64,000 bases of DNA, from positions 744,001 through 808,000 of the forward strand of contig NZ_PNCO02000002.1 of assembly GCF_005886105.2 (NCBI RefSeq), given 5' to 3'. Under the pieces are notes generated by a model. That model was not told the origin of the DNA and did not search any database. It was given only the letters and a program-made list of their open reading frames with translations. The stretch comes from Pseudoalteromonas galatheae (GTDB lineage Bacteria; Pseudomonadota; Gammaproteobacteria; Enterobacterales; Alteromonadaceae). Made by a program: the position numbers and the translations under genes. Positions 1 to 7,833 of the stretch are shown here, piece after piece; position 1 is the stretch's first letter; the number at the start of each line of letters is the position of its first letter.

Positions 1-347
1 CAATTACGTTGCTGTCGGCGCAAAGTGAACCAAAAGCGTATTATCAGAGTTTAACAACACAATCACCTGTTCAAGCGAAAAACTGGATTTATGACGGATA
101 TCAAATGACGATATTTTCGAACCCAGAAGAACAAGTATTTGAAAGCACGTTAAATGGCGAAAAACTCAACTTTTACCCAGCAGCCGCGATGTCCCAGGCT
201 GGAGGAGAGATGCAGTTTGCAAATGCATGGCAGCCAAAAGTGGTTGTTGATAGAGAGCTAATTACAGGGCAAAACCCGTTTTCAGACAAATTACTAGCAG
301 AAAAGCTGCTAGAAATGTTAGCGAAAGAACCGAATATTAAACAGTAA
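1..347 (+). CDS. DJ-1/PfpI-like protein, C-terminal part (5' truncated by window edge)
   Basis: The reading frame is open to the left edge of the window, so the N-terminal part, including the nucleophilic elbow Cys of DJ-1/PfpI proteins, is outside. What is visible is about 112 residues with the FSNPEE segment and a tail typical of the C-terminal third of class I glutamine-amidotransferase-like proteins (known examples are deglycases, chaperones and glyoxalases). It ends 10 bases before the next gene, so the two are probably cotranscribed. Pairing of a DJ-1-like protein with a YqhD-type aldehyde reductase suggests handling of reactive aldehydes; that is inference. Family assignment is from general resemblance of a fragment only. 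Confidence 0.6.
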   Translation, partial: ITLLSAQSEPKAYYQSLTTQSPVQAKNWIYDGYQMTIFSNPEEQVFESTLNGEKLNFYPAAAMSQAGGEMQFANAWQPKVVVDRELITGQNPFSDKLLAEKLLEMLAKEPNIKQ

Positions 348-357
348 GGAATTGAGC

Positions 358-1512
358 ATGCTTAATTTTGTATTTAAAAATCAAACCGAAATTCTTTTTG
401 GTAAAGGCCAAATGAGTGAAATCACCTCACGATTACCAGAGACAGCAAAGGTGCTGCTACTGTACGGCGGTGGCTCAATTAAAAACAATGGTGTATACGA
501 CCAAGCTATGAGTGCATTGACAGGTGTTGAGGTTGTGGAATTTGGTGGTGTGGAGCCAAACCCAACATATGAAACACTAATGCAAGCGGTCGCGACGGCA
601 AAGCAAAATGATGTGAACTTTATTCTTGCGGTTGGCGGCGGCAGTGTTATCGACGGCGCAAAGTTTGTGGCGGCAGCTTTTAATTTTGACGGTGAGCCTT
701 GGGACATTTTGGTAAAAGGTGCAAGCTTTAGCAATCCATTACCGATTGGTGCTGTGCTTACTTTACCTGCTACAGGCTCTGAGAGTAACGGCAACTCAGT
801 GGTTACTAAAAAGGCAACTTCGCAAAAGCGTGCATTTTCGTCACCGACGGTACAGCCGCAGTTTGCGGTACTCGATCCAGAATACACCTATTCACTGCCG
901 CCTCGCCAAGTGAGTAATGGGGTAGTGGATGCGTTTGTTCACGTGATTGAGCAGTATTTAACATATCCAGTAAATGCGCCACTGCAAGACAGATTCGCAG
1001 AAGGTATTTTACAAACGCTTATCAGCGAAGGGCCAAAGGCGTTAAGCGAGCCTAACAATTATGATGTAAGAGCAAACGTTATGTGGTCTGCAACTATGGC
1101 GCTAAATGGCCTTATTGGTCAAGGCGTGCCACAGGATTGGTCAACACATATGATTGGTCATGAGCTAACGGCATTGTATAACCTTGACCACGCGCAAACG
1201 CTTGCGATTGTATTACCTGCGGTGATGTATGTGCAACGAGACAAAAAAGCCGAGAAAATCAAGCAACTTGGTGAGCGTGTATTTGGTATTGCAGCTGCAG
1301 ACGAAGCACAGCAAATTGACCAAACGATAAAAGCAGTTCAGGACTTTTTTGAGTCGATGGCGGTGCAAACGCGTTTAGCTGATTATCAATTAGACGAAAA
1401 AGCAGTACAAGAAGTTATCGCTAACCTAGAAAAGAACGGCATGACGGCACTAGGTGAGCACGGCGATATTGATTTAGCGAAGGCGAAAGAGATTTTAATG
1501 CTGGCGTTGTGA
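358..1512 (+). CDS. yqhD: Iron-containing alcohol dehydrogenase, YqhD/BDH type
   Basis: Cytoplasmic NAD(P)H-dependent alcohol/aldehyde oxidoreductase of the group III metal-dependent family, 385 residues, close to the 387 of E. coli YqhD. The N-terminal Rossmann half carries the GGGSVIDGAKF nucleotide-binding motif near residue 95. The C-terminal helical half has the metal ligands: an Asp and His in VVDAFVHVIEQY near 190-200 and two His in THMIGHELTALYNLDHAQ near 262-280. I chose ATG 358 because AAGGA at 346-350 sits seven bases upstream; an in-frame TTG at 352 is less likely. It follows the DJ-1-like gene by 10 bases and ends at a strong hairpin. By family it would reduce short-chain and lipid-derived aldehydes; the true substrate cannot be read from sequence. 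Confidence 0.92.
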   Translation: MLNFVFKNQTEILFGKGQMSEITSRLPETAKVLLLYGGGSIKNNGVYDQAMSALTGVEVVEFGGVEPNPTYETLMQAVATAKQNDVNFILAVGGGSVIDGAKFVAAAFNFDGEPWDILVKGASFSNPLPIGAVLTLPATGSESNGNSVVTKKATSQKRAFSSPTVQPQFAVLDPEYTYSLPPRQVSNGVVDAFVHVIEQYLTYPVNAPLQDRFAEGILQTLISEGPKALSEPNNYDVRANVMWSATMALNGLIGQGVPQDWSTHMIGHELTALYNLDHAQTLAIVLPAVMYVQRDKKAEKIKQLGERVFGIAAADEAQQIDQTIKAVQDFFESMAVQTRLADYQLDEKAVQEVIANLEKNGMTALGEHGDIDLAKAKEILMLAL

Positions 1513-1525
1513 TTTAGATATATCA

Positions 1526-1559
1526 AAAAAGAGCTGATTGATTATAGTCAGCTCTTTTT
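1526..1559. terminator. Bidirectional rho-independent terminator
   Basis: A perfect 12-bp stem (AAAAAGAGCTGA against TCAGCTCTTTTT) with a 10-base loop and A/T tracts on both sides. It lies between the convergent alcohol dehydrogenase and CHAP genes and can serve both. Confidence 0.9.
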
Positions 1560-1581
1560 AATATCAATAGATGTTATTTAG

Positions 1582-2457
1582 CTACTCAACAGTGATATCT
1601 TGATGTCCGACTTCTGTCCAAGAGTTGTCAATCCACCGGATCTTCGCTACAACACGAAATTGTCCTGGTTGATTGAAATAGGCAACTGCGCGAGCGCTCC
1701 TAGAAATTTCCCCTCCCGATAGCGCATAATTATTATCACTTAACTCAGACAATGTATAAATAGCATCTGATGAACGGTTTGAAGAGTCATACTTCTTCAT
1801 ATTAAACAAAAAGTTACCATTTGAGTCATGTACTGCCAAAGCGATATGCCTAAAATGGTACGGGGTACTATTCGTTATGTTCTTAACTTTAAATTGGGCG
1901 TCAAAGTTTGGTCTAGATATTGTTGCATCAGGATCGGCTGCTATTCTGTGTCCGCTCACCCAAAAGTCTTGTACTCGCATACCTAGCAGATAATTATTAA
2001 AAAAACTGCGATTACGCACTATGCCATTAGGATACTGATTATTCGACTTGCAGTTTTGTTCTTGCACTGTGAGATTGTTACCATCAATATTTGCCACCCA
2101 AGCAACATGTCCGTAATCTCCATTACGACTATCTCTGATAGCTACACTGTTTAATGCGGGCTCTCTTCTGTAAATATAGCCCGATGATTTATTGATGGCC
2201 TTATAAGAGTCGACATCCCAACGATATGCATGTCTGGGATAATCGTTTAATTGTAATGAGTGGCCCCATACATCTTTTGCTTTTTTCCAAGCGAACCAAG
2301 TGCAATTTCCTTCTACTTCATCTGCAGATGTACAACAAGGAAAAGGGTTATTAATAGAGGTTTGTCCACCGCAGTAGTCAACTGCTTGTGATTGCGATGC
2401 AAAAAATCCGATTGAGGCTAACAAGATTGATTGCTTTAAATTCCGACTTTTTTTCAT
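1582..2457 (-). CDS. Secreted CHAP-domain amidase/peptidase with C-terminal beta domain
   Basis: A 291-residue exported protein. A signal peptide (Lys/Arg-rich start, hydrophobic stretch, ends near residue 25 at SQAVDYC) is followed by a CHAP domain at about residues 40-160. The catalytic pair is visible: Cys52 in GNCTWFAW and His117 in GDYGHVAWV. CHAP enzymes cleave peptidoglycan cross-bridges or glutathionyl-spermidine-like amides. Residues about 170-291 form a separate, probably beta-sandwich, domain with no recognised name, perhaps for cell-wall or substrate binding. Several extra Cys (29, 41, 42, 136) could form disulfides in the periplasm or medium. It is divergently placed from the HTH-membrane protein at 2659, 200 bases away, which could regulate it. 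Target wall, self or foreign, is unknown. Confidence 0.85.
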   Translation of the reverse strand: MKKSRNLKQSILLASIGFFASQSQAVDYCGGQTSINNPFPCCTSADEVEGNCTWFAWKKAKDVWGHSLQLNDYPRHAYRWDVDSYKAINKSSGYIYRREPALNSVAIRDSRNGDYGHVAWVANIDGNNLTVQEQNCKSNNQYPNGIVRNRSFFNNYLLGMRVQDFWVSGHRIAADPDATISRPNFDAQFKVKNITNSTPYHFRHIALAVHDSNGNFLFNMKKYDSSNRSSDAIYTLSELSDNNYALSGGEISRSARAVAYFNQPGQFRVVAKIRWIDNSWTEVGHQDITVE

Positions 2458-2658
2458 AGCTGTTATTCCTTAGGTTTGAATTGAACGAGAAATATCATGG
2501 CATATCACACTCTCGCAGAGCGTGGAATTGTGTGTCCGAGCATCTGTCCGAAAGAGTCGTTGTTATAAAGAAAAATTATAACCACTAAAAACAGTTGGTT
2601 ATGTGTTTTTGTTACATGTGATGCAATTGTGTTATATTTTTGTTTTTGTGTTAGATGC

Positions 2659-3423
2659 GTGTCGAATTTAAAGGATAAAATAAGACAAAGTGCGAAAGCT
2701 CGTAGCATGCAAATGAAACAAGTGATCTACGACTGTCAATGTAGCCAATCCCACTTTTATAAAGTATTGGCAGGTAAGCGCCCTCTGAATGAGCATATTC
2801 GTAAATATCTTGCTCAGCTTTTAAGTGTAAGTGAGGAAGAGCTTGAGGACTTAATATGTAATAAGTCCACAGTAAGAAAAGAGGCACCACATTATGCAAG
2901 CAAAGTAACCAAAAACCATAAAGCGATTACCTGGAAACGCACTTTGATCACTATCATTTTCCTCAGTGTGTTGCTTTTATCGTATCTGTTTGAAGATATT
3001 AAACCGCTTGTTGTTGAGTCTAGGTATTCAACGAATTCAGAAATCCAAGATATTCCGATCTTTGTCAAAGACGTGACAATTCCCGATGGGACAGCAATAC
3101 CGGTTAATACTGAGTTTGTTAAAATTTGGCGTATTAAAAATGGTGGAGGGGTGATGTGGTCAGGGCGTTATTTACAGCGTATGACGATTGCTTCACAAGG
3201 CTTATGTCAAAGTCCAAATCGAATACCTATCCCAGAAACTGCACCAGGAGAAGTCATAGATTTAGAGGTCACCTTCAAAACACCATCGCTACCAGGGTCG
3301 TGCAGAACTGATTGGAAAATGGTAGACGATCGAGGAAAACTAATTTACCCAACACTCAGTGGACTTTACAGTATTGTTCAAGTCGTGCAGATTCAACAAA
3401 GAGCATATGATAAAACTCATTAA
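2659..3423 (+). CDS. HTH - transmembrane - NBR1-Ig-like domain protein
   Basis: About 254 residues. The N-terminal part (about 60 residues) looks like an XRE/HTH DNA-binding domain (SQSHFYKVLAGKRPLNEHIRKYL). One membrane helix follows (TLITIIFLSVLLLSYLF), then an outside domain of about 115 residues that resembles the NBR1-type Ig-like (FW) fold: VKIWRIKNGGGVMWSGRYL and LPGSCRTDWKMVDDRGKLIYP, with the usual conserved Trp residues and two Cys. In this topology the sensor domain would be periplasmic and the HTH cytoplasmic. The start is uncertain: GTG 2659 keeps the HTH whole, the frame is open up to GTG 2629, and ATG 2707 would cut into the HTH; no clear ribosome site is seen. It faces the CHAP gene and may respond to wall fragments; this is inference. 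Confidence 0.65.
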   Translation: MSNLKDKIRQSAKARSMQMKQVIYDCQCSQSHFYKVLAGKRPLNEHIRKYLAQLLSVSEEELEDLICNKSTVRKEAPHYASKVTKNHKAITWKRTLITIIFLSVLLLSYLFEDIKPLVVESRYSTNSEIQDIPIFVKDVTIPDGTAIPVNTEFVKIWRIKNGGGVMWSGRYLQRMTIASQGLCQSPNRIPIPETAPGEVIDLEVTFKTPSLPGSCRTDWKMVDDRGKLIYPTLSGLYSIVQVVQIQQRAYDKTH

Positions 3424-3426
3424 GGA

Positions 3427-3590
3427 TCATGGCTTTTGCTGTAACTGCTCTATGCCTTGTTCAAAGCTTGGGTGTATGCTTAGCCAACTATGCTGTTCGT
3501 CGCTTTCCTTGTCGGACTCTCAAATATAGAGAGCATCGCATCACTCTTACTAAACTGCGGCATTAGCTTTTATGTGCTAACAAATAGTTT
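3427..3590 (-). pseudogene. Decayed 3' end of an M48 metalloprotease gene
   Basis: These bases closely match the 3' end of the intact M48 gene at 11590-12363 on the same strand. Read on the minus strand they give SDEQHSWLS.HPSFEQ.IEQLQQKP and a stop, against SDEQHSWLSTHPSFEQRIEQLKQTP in the intact copy. Further upstream SDAMLSIFE is readable but in another frame because bases are missing, and the HEXXH part is absent. It is therefore a remnant of a duplicated copy. The sequence between it and the Rhs fragment (about 3590-3700) holds no gene I can see. Confidence 0.8.
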
Positions 3591-3708
3591 AACTAGTGTG
3601 GACAGCCACTCAAACTTGAATGGTTATCCACGCTATGTCTGCTGGTAAAAGACCGCATACAGTTGCGGGTGTCTTAAAAGTTAAGATGGCAGTAAAAGTA
3701 CGGTGTAC

Positions 3709-5014
3709 TATCTCGATAAGCTATTTGAACAAGAAGCGTCCTCAGGAAATACGATTTGGTGAGCTTATATTAGCGATGTAGCAATATTAAGTTATGACTC
3801 AAGCGTAAAGCGCTATCAATTACGCTTTACGCACAAAGACAGATTAGGCAGCACAACCACACTGAGTGACGAAGTGGGTAATGTGATGGCTTATCGTAAC
3901 TTTGATGTATTTGGTAAGCCGAGAGGAGGAGATGGTCAAGTCATTAGCCCAGCGAAACTCAGTGGCAATGTGCTAGATTTAGAGCTGTTTTCATCGCGAG
4001 GATTTACCGATCACGAACACTTAGACGAGTTAGCATTAATTCATATGAACGGTCGGGTGTACGATTATAACCTTGGTCGGTTTATGTCGGTAGACCCGGT
4101 GATACAAGCGCCTGGTAACAGTCAAAGCTTAAACCCATATAGCTACCTGATGAACAACCCGTTAGCGGGTACAGATCCAACGGGTTATGTAGGTTGCGAA
4201 GAAGGTGCCGATGAGTGTCAAGTGCGAGAAGAACGAGTTACTAAGCCAGGTAGTCGAATTCAGCGAAAGCAGGTATCGCAAATTACTCAGACTACAAGCA
4301 ATTCAAACGGTGGCACGACAACGATAACCGCAAACTATAATCGTAGTGGTAAGTTGTCTGGGGTGACGGTCGAGACCGGGGATAATCGTACCAGTGGAGG
4401 ATTGAGTAGCGACCAACTTAGTCAAATATACTCCGATACAGCCTCAACCATTGGTAATGGAGCCGCAGCAGCGGTCGGTAATTTGATTCCAGATATGGTC
4501 AATGGCATTGCTGACTGGACTGAGCGTTTTCTTCATCAAGATTCAGGTTCGCTAGGCAGGATAGACAAATGGGTAGATGTAGATAATGATATTGCCCAAG
4601 GCATTGCTAACGACTTTAGGAAAGTAGGTTCAGTTTTACTTGCAAATACCCCTCTACGTGCTAGTTCCTCTGCTTCAATGCGGTTACCTTCTGGTGGGCT
4701 ATCTGGGAACATGGTTGCCCAACCCAAGTTATTATGGGGGCGAAATGCAGAACAAATAGCAGCTACTATTGACTGCTGAAGGTTATCAAGTCGCATTAAG
4801 GCAATCGACAAGGGGCTCTGGTAACGCAGCAATCATTAAAGTAGACGGACATAAGCAAGTTACACAAATCCAAGTTCATGCAGGTGGTGGCAGACATGGT
4901 GGCGCTTATTACAAAATATCGACCAGTACCAAAGGTAAAGTCTGGGTTGTTAACCCTGCAACATTTCGTGCCGACCTTAACCAAAAAGGCACAATAGTAA
5001 GTGGAGTTAATTAA
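3709..5014 (+). pseudogene. Rhs-family toxin tip (core end plus toxin domain), broken by a stop and a frameshift
   Basis: Only the C-terminal end of an Rhs/YD-repeat protein is left. From 3709 the frame reads YYLDKLFEQEASSGNTIW, then TGA at 3760-3762, then continues in frame through RLGSTTTLSDEVGN and the Rhs core signature (GRVYDYNLGRFMSVDPVIQ and SLNPYSYLMNNPLAGTDPTGY). ATG 3874 could restart a 301-residue product. The frame ends at TGC-TGA 4776-4780, but the +1 frame entered at about 4769 continues the expected toxin domain (IQVHAGGGRHGGAYYKIS, VVNPATFRAD) to 5014, so one base has been gained or lost. The toxin tail resembles a common polymorphic-toxin tail with an H.GGGRHGG motif; its enzymatic activity is not assigned. 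The long Rhs shell is missing, as in displaced orphan tips. Confidence 0.8.
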
Positions 5015-5388
5015 TGGTTAGCGAACAATTTGAATGGGCATTATTAGCATTAGCTCAACCTGCAAAAGTTCAACTTGGGTTGTTTCCTGATTTTGCTAAC
5101 GCGGCAGATGAGCTAGCGTTAAGCTGGGAAGAAGCCCTAGAGGATACTGATTTGGATGAGCTTTCTGATAACGCAAGAAGCGCCATCAAAGAACTTGATG
5201 ACTATATGTTATCTATTAGCGGTCAAGAGAATGCAGAGTTGTGGACCAATGAATCGGTATCAAGCAGTGTTCAATGGGCGAAGATGAGAAAAATGGCTAA
5301 CAGTGTAATTAAAGAGTTTGGCTGGATAAAATCCTCTCCTCATAATCCATCATGGGCAATTTATGTTCATGATGACGAACCCACTTAA
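5014..5388 (+). CDS. Presumed immunity protein of the Rhs toxin tip
   Basis: A 124-residue, acidic, soluble protein with no signal peptide. Its ATG overlaps the last base of the toxin frame stop (TAATG), the classic arrangement for a polymorphic toxin and its cognate immunity gene. I do not recognise its family. Assignment rests on position: directly after the toxin domain, same strand, translationally coupled. Unlike the toxin, the frame is intact, so it may still protect against siblings that keep the working toxin. Confidence 0.6.
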   Translation: MVSEQFEWALLALAQPAKVQLGLFPDFANAADELALSWEEALEDTDLDELSDNARSAIKELDDYMLSISGQENAELWTNESVSSSVQWAKMRKMANSVIKEFGWIKSSPHNPSWAIYVHDDEPT

Positions 5389-5494
5389 CTGAGCCTAAAA
5401 CAATGCTCAGGATCCCATCATCACAGCTTATATAGCTAATAATACGGCAGCAGCTTTGCAAGAAGCTCTTTAAGGTAAGTCAAGAAAAAATGAT

Positions 5495-5532
5495 GGACAC
5501 CCACCTCAACTTGCATGTTGGGGTGGCTTGTC
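5495..5532. repeat. REP-like palindrome (GACACCCACC family)
   Basis: Imperfect inverted repeat GGACACCCACCTCAAC / GTTGGGGTGGCTTGTC. It belongs to the same family as palindromes at 7744, 16059 and 29701 and sits just upstream of the RAYT remnant. Confidence 0.6.
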
Positions 5533-5571
5533 TAAGCTTTTAGTTCTTTAAATTCTAAGTTCAAGGAGTGA

Positions 5572-5745
5572 ATGGTGGGATTAGTGGGGAAGCGGCAAAT
5601 CAGTTTGTCAGATACATCCTATTATTATTGTGTTTCGCGCTGTGTTCGCCGTGCTTTTGTGTGGTGAATACAAATTTACGGGTAAGCCATATGAGCATCG
5701 CCGAGGCTGGGTAGAAGAACTGCTGCTGTTTTTTAGCTCAGGTAA
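5572..5745 (+). pseudogene. Truncated, frameshifted REP-associated (RAYT, Y1-type) transposase
   Basis: From ATG 5572, with AAGGAG at 5563-5568, the frame reads KRQISLSDTSYYYCVSRC then VRRAF, followed by TGA at 5665. The next frame continues CGEYKFTGKPYEHRRGWVEE. This matches the start of RAYT-type IS200/IS605-like transposases (pattern YYHCVSRCVRRAFLCG.D..TG..YEHRR.WVE). The HUH and catalytic Tyr region is missing: the similarity stops near 5745, where a REP-like GACACCCACTG follows. So it is the dead 5' end of a RAYT. The rest of 5389-5880 holds only this and the neighbouring palindromes. Confidence 0.75.
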
Positions 5746-5880
5746 AAACTTTGAAAGACACCCACTGCTGTCCACGCTATGTCTTTGTTCTGCCAAAGTT
5801 GCCAAGCAGACTTGCAAAATGAGAATCTGCATTAGGCTGTGCTAAGTACAGGTATGCTAGATCTTTCAAAGTGGTTACCG

Positions 5881-6237
5881 TTAAATTTGATGGGATTCTG
5901 ACCAAATCCTAAGTTCATCTAAAATACTCAATGCGGTTTTGCCGAAATCGGTTAATTCATAAGTTACAGCAACTGGTCGGTCACTTATCACTTTTCTAAG
6001 TACCATTCCTTCACTTTCAAGTTCCTTTAGGCGTTGGTCGACCATTTTTTTGCTGGCACCGCCAAGCATACGAGTTAAGTCATTGAACCTTACTGGCTCA
6101 TCTTTAAGGTGATAAATAATGGAACCTTTCCACTTTCCGCCAATTAAACGCATACCTTTTTCAATAGCGCAGGGTTCAGTGCATGCATTTAACACTTTTT
6201 TTCTACCTTTACTGTCTGTTTTTACGATACTTTCCAT
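5881..6237 (-). CDS. HxlR-family transcriptional regulator
   Basis: 118 residues, the usual size for HxlR winged-helix regulators. The family pattern is clear: an N-terminal CTEPCAIEKGMRLIGGKWK with two Cys, then the recognition region GGASKKMVDQRLKELE and the wing ending VTYELTDFGK. ATG 6237 is preceded by AGGAGG. HxlR proteins often sense electrophiles or redox stress through the N-terminal Cys. It is divergent from mdaB with two copies of a direct repeat between them, so it probably controls the mdaB-peroxiredoxin operon and itself. Confidence 0.9.
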   Translation of the reverse strand: MESIVKTDSKGRKKVLNACTEPCAIEKGMRLIGGKWKGSIIYHLKDEPVRFNDLTRMLGGASKKMVDQRLKELESEGMVLRKVISDRPVAVTYELTDFGKTALSILDELRIWSESHQI

Positions 6238-6257
6238 CAATCCTCCTAAAAAAACAA

Positions 6258-6313
6258 CTAGGTTACTAAAAGTATACTAATTGCCAACTTAAATTAGGTA
6301 ACTAAAATATACC
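6258..6313. promoter_or_regulatory. Direct-repeat operator between hxlR-like gene and mdaB
   Basis: Two close copies of the same sequence, CTAGGTTACTAAAAGTATAC at 6258-6277 and TTAGGTAACTAAAATATACC at 6294-6313, 36 bases apart (start to start). They lie in the divergent promoter region and are the best candidate binding sites for the HxlR protein. Confidence 0.6.
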
Positions 6314-6381
6314 ACATATAGATTGAGTAGGAGAGTGTCTCTCTTACTTATTTTTGCTGAAATTTAGTTTGGAGTTGTTTT

Positions 6382-6978
6382 ATGAGCACTACTGATCTTA
6401 AGAACGTATTAATTATTAATGGCCATCAATATTACCCATTCTCCGAAGGTAAGCTAAATGCAGCCTTAATTGATAAGGTAATAACCATGCTTGAAGATAA
6501 AGGTTATAACACGCGCGTAGTGACAATGCGTGATGGGTACGATGTGGAAGAACAATTGGCGCTTCATCAATGGGCAGACATTGTATTTTTGCAAACACCA
6601 ATCAATTGGATGGGCGTGCCTTGGTCGTTTAAAAAGTATATGGATGAAGTATACACAGCAGGCATGGGGGGAGCTCTATGTGTTGGCGACGGTCGCACAG
6701 AAGAAGCACCAAAGAAAAACTATGGTATGGGCGGCACGTTGACCAACACCAAATATATGATGTCTCTCACCTTTAATGCGCCGGAAGAAGCCTTTAATGA
6801 CCCAGATGAATTCTTCGACGGCAAGTCAGTCGACGATTTAATGTTCCCTATGCACATGAACTTCAAGTTCTTTGGTATGAAGCCAATGGAAACATTTGCG
6901 TGCTTTGATGTGATGAAAAATTCAGATGTTGAAAACGACTTCAAACGTTTTGAAGCGCACATTAACAAGCATTTTTAA
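6382..6978 (+). CDS. mdaB: NAD(P)H:quinone oxidoreductase, MdaB type
   Basis: 198-residue flavodoxin-fold FAD enzyme of the MdaB/DT-diaphorase-like group, which reduces quinones by two electrons and limits redox cycling. Visible marks are the N-terminal [19 protein letters not shown], the [18 protein letters not shown] active-site strand, and [15 protein letters not shown] near the C-terminus. Length fits the family. It is the first gene of a small operon with a peroxiredoxin 9 bases downstream and is divergent from an HxlR regulator. The context indicates a response to quinones or electrophiles. Confidence 0.9.
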   Translation: MSTTDLKNVLIINGHQYYPFSEGKLNAALIDKVITMLEDKGYNTRVVTMRDGYDVEEQLALHQWADIVFLQTPINWMGVPWSFKKYMDEVYTAGMGGALCVGDGRTEEAPKKNYGMGGTLTNTKYMMSLTFNAPEEAFNDPDEFFDGKSVDDLMFPMHMNFKFFGMKPMETFACFDVMKNSDVENDFKRFEAHINKHF

Positions 6979-6987
6979 GGGGCAGTC

Positions 6988-7530
6988 ATGAGCGTTGAAT
7001 ATACTACTAAATTGCACGCGGGAGCTGATTTTCCTGTAATTGAAGCAAAGCTATTAAATGGTGATATTAAAAAGTTGTCTACGCCTGAAAATGGTTTGGA
7101 CTGGAAAATGGTTGTGGTTTACAGGGGGCAGCACTGCCCACTTTGTACACGCTACTTAAACCAATTAGAAAGTGTAAAAGACCTACTTGCTGAAACTGGC
7201 GTAGACTTGATTGCCGTTTCTGGCGATAGCAAAGAACAACTGGACAGTCATATGCAAAGACTTGATGCGACGTTTCCTATCGCCTACGGTCTTACTGTTG
7301 AACAAATGGAAGAGCTTGGGTTGTATATATCAGATCCAAGATCACCTGAAGAAACTGATCATCCATTTGCTGAGCCGGGGCTATTTGTAGTCAATAGTGA
7401 AGGAAAAGTTCACGTAGCAGACATTTCAAACAACCCGTTTATAAGACCTGAACTTCAGTCACTGCTCAGTGGCTTAGATTGGATACGCAATCCTGCTAAC
7501 AACTACCCTATTCGTGGTATGCATAAATAG
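6988..7530 (+). CDS. Peroxiredoxin-like AhpC/TSA protein
   Basis: 180 residues with a thioredoxin fold. The peroxidatic region is VVVYRGQHCPLCTRYLNQL, giving a Cys50-Pro-Leu-Cys53 pair rather than the single Cys of typical 2-Cys peroxiredoxins; it resembles the redoxin-like group often annotated as peroxiredoxin-like. No signal peptide. The start ATG has GGGGCAG upstream and the gene follows mdaB after 9 bases, so it is likely cotranscribed and HxlR-controlled. It would reduce peroxides or organic hydroperoxides; the electron donor is not shown. Confidence 0.85.
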   Translation: MSVEYTTKLHAGADFPVIEAKLLNGDIKKLSTPENGLDWKMVVVYRGQHCPLCTRYLNQLESVKDLLAETGVDLIAVSGDSKEQLDSHMQRLDATFPIAYGLTVEQMEELGLYISDPRSPEETDHPFAEPGLFVVNSEGKVHVADISNNPFIRPELQSLLSGLDWIRNPANNYPIRGMHK

Positions 7531-7537
7531 GGGGGCT

Positions 7538-7732
7538 ATGAAAAACGCTGTATTGCCGAGTGTTATTTCAGCCCTTTTGCTTGGCAATGCGGTGGCAGAA
7601 GACGCAATAGCCGAATCTGCTCATATCGTATCTCCAAACCAATATGAATTTATGCTAGAGAACCGAGAAGTTACCGTGCGTAAGGCGACACTTAAACTGT
7701 TTACGTCAAAAAAGGTGGCAAGGCGACAATAA
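7538..7732 (+). CDS. Small exported protein of unknown function
   Basis: 64 residues starting at ATG 7538, with GGGGG at 7531-7535. The first 20 residues (KNAVLPSVISALLLGNAVA) look like a signal peptide; the rest is short and has no Cys. It follows the peroxiredoxin after 7 bases and ends before a REP-like palindrome. It may be a real small periplasmic protein or the start of a longer gene cut off by loss of its 3' end; I cannot tell. Confidence 0.45.
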   Translation: MKNAVLPSVISALLLGNAVAEDAIAESAHIVSPNQYEFMLENREVTVRKATLKLFTSKKVARRQ

Positions 7733-7743
7733 CAACGAGTGAA

Positions 7744-7787
7744 AAAGACACCCATTTTTAAACTGTAACGATACAGTGGGTGTCTTT
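7744..7787. repeat. REP-like palindrome, possible terminator of the mdaB operon
   Basis: Nested inverted repeat: outer arms AAAGACACCCA / TGGGTGTCTTT, inner arms ACTGTA / TACAGT. The A- and T-ending arms could act as a terminator for both converging transcripts. The outer arms share the GACACCCA core with the palindromes at 5495, 16059 and 29701. Confidence 0.65.
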
Positions 7788-7833
7788 ATATGCCAATATG
7801 AAACTGTATCGTTTCAGCAAAGCTCAGAAATAA

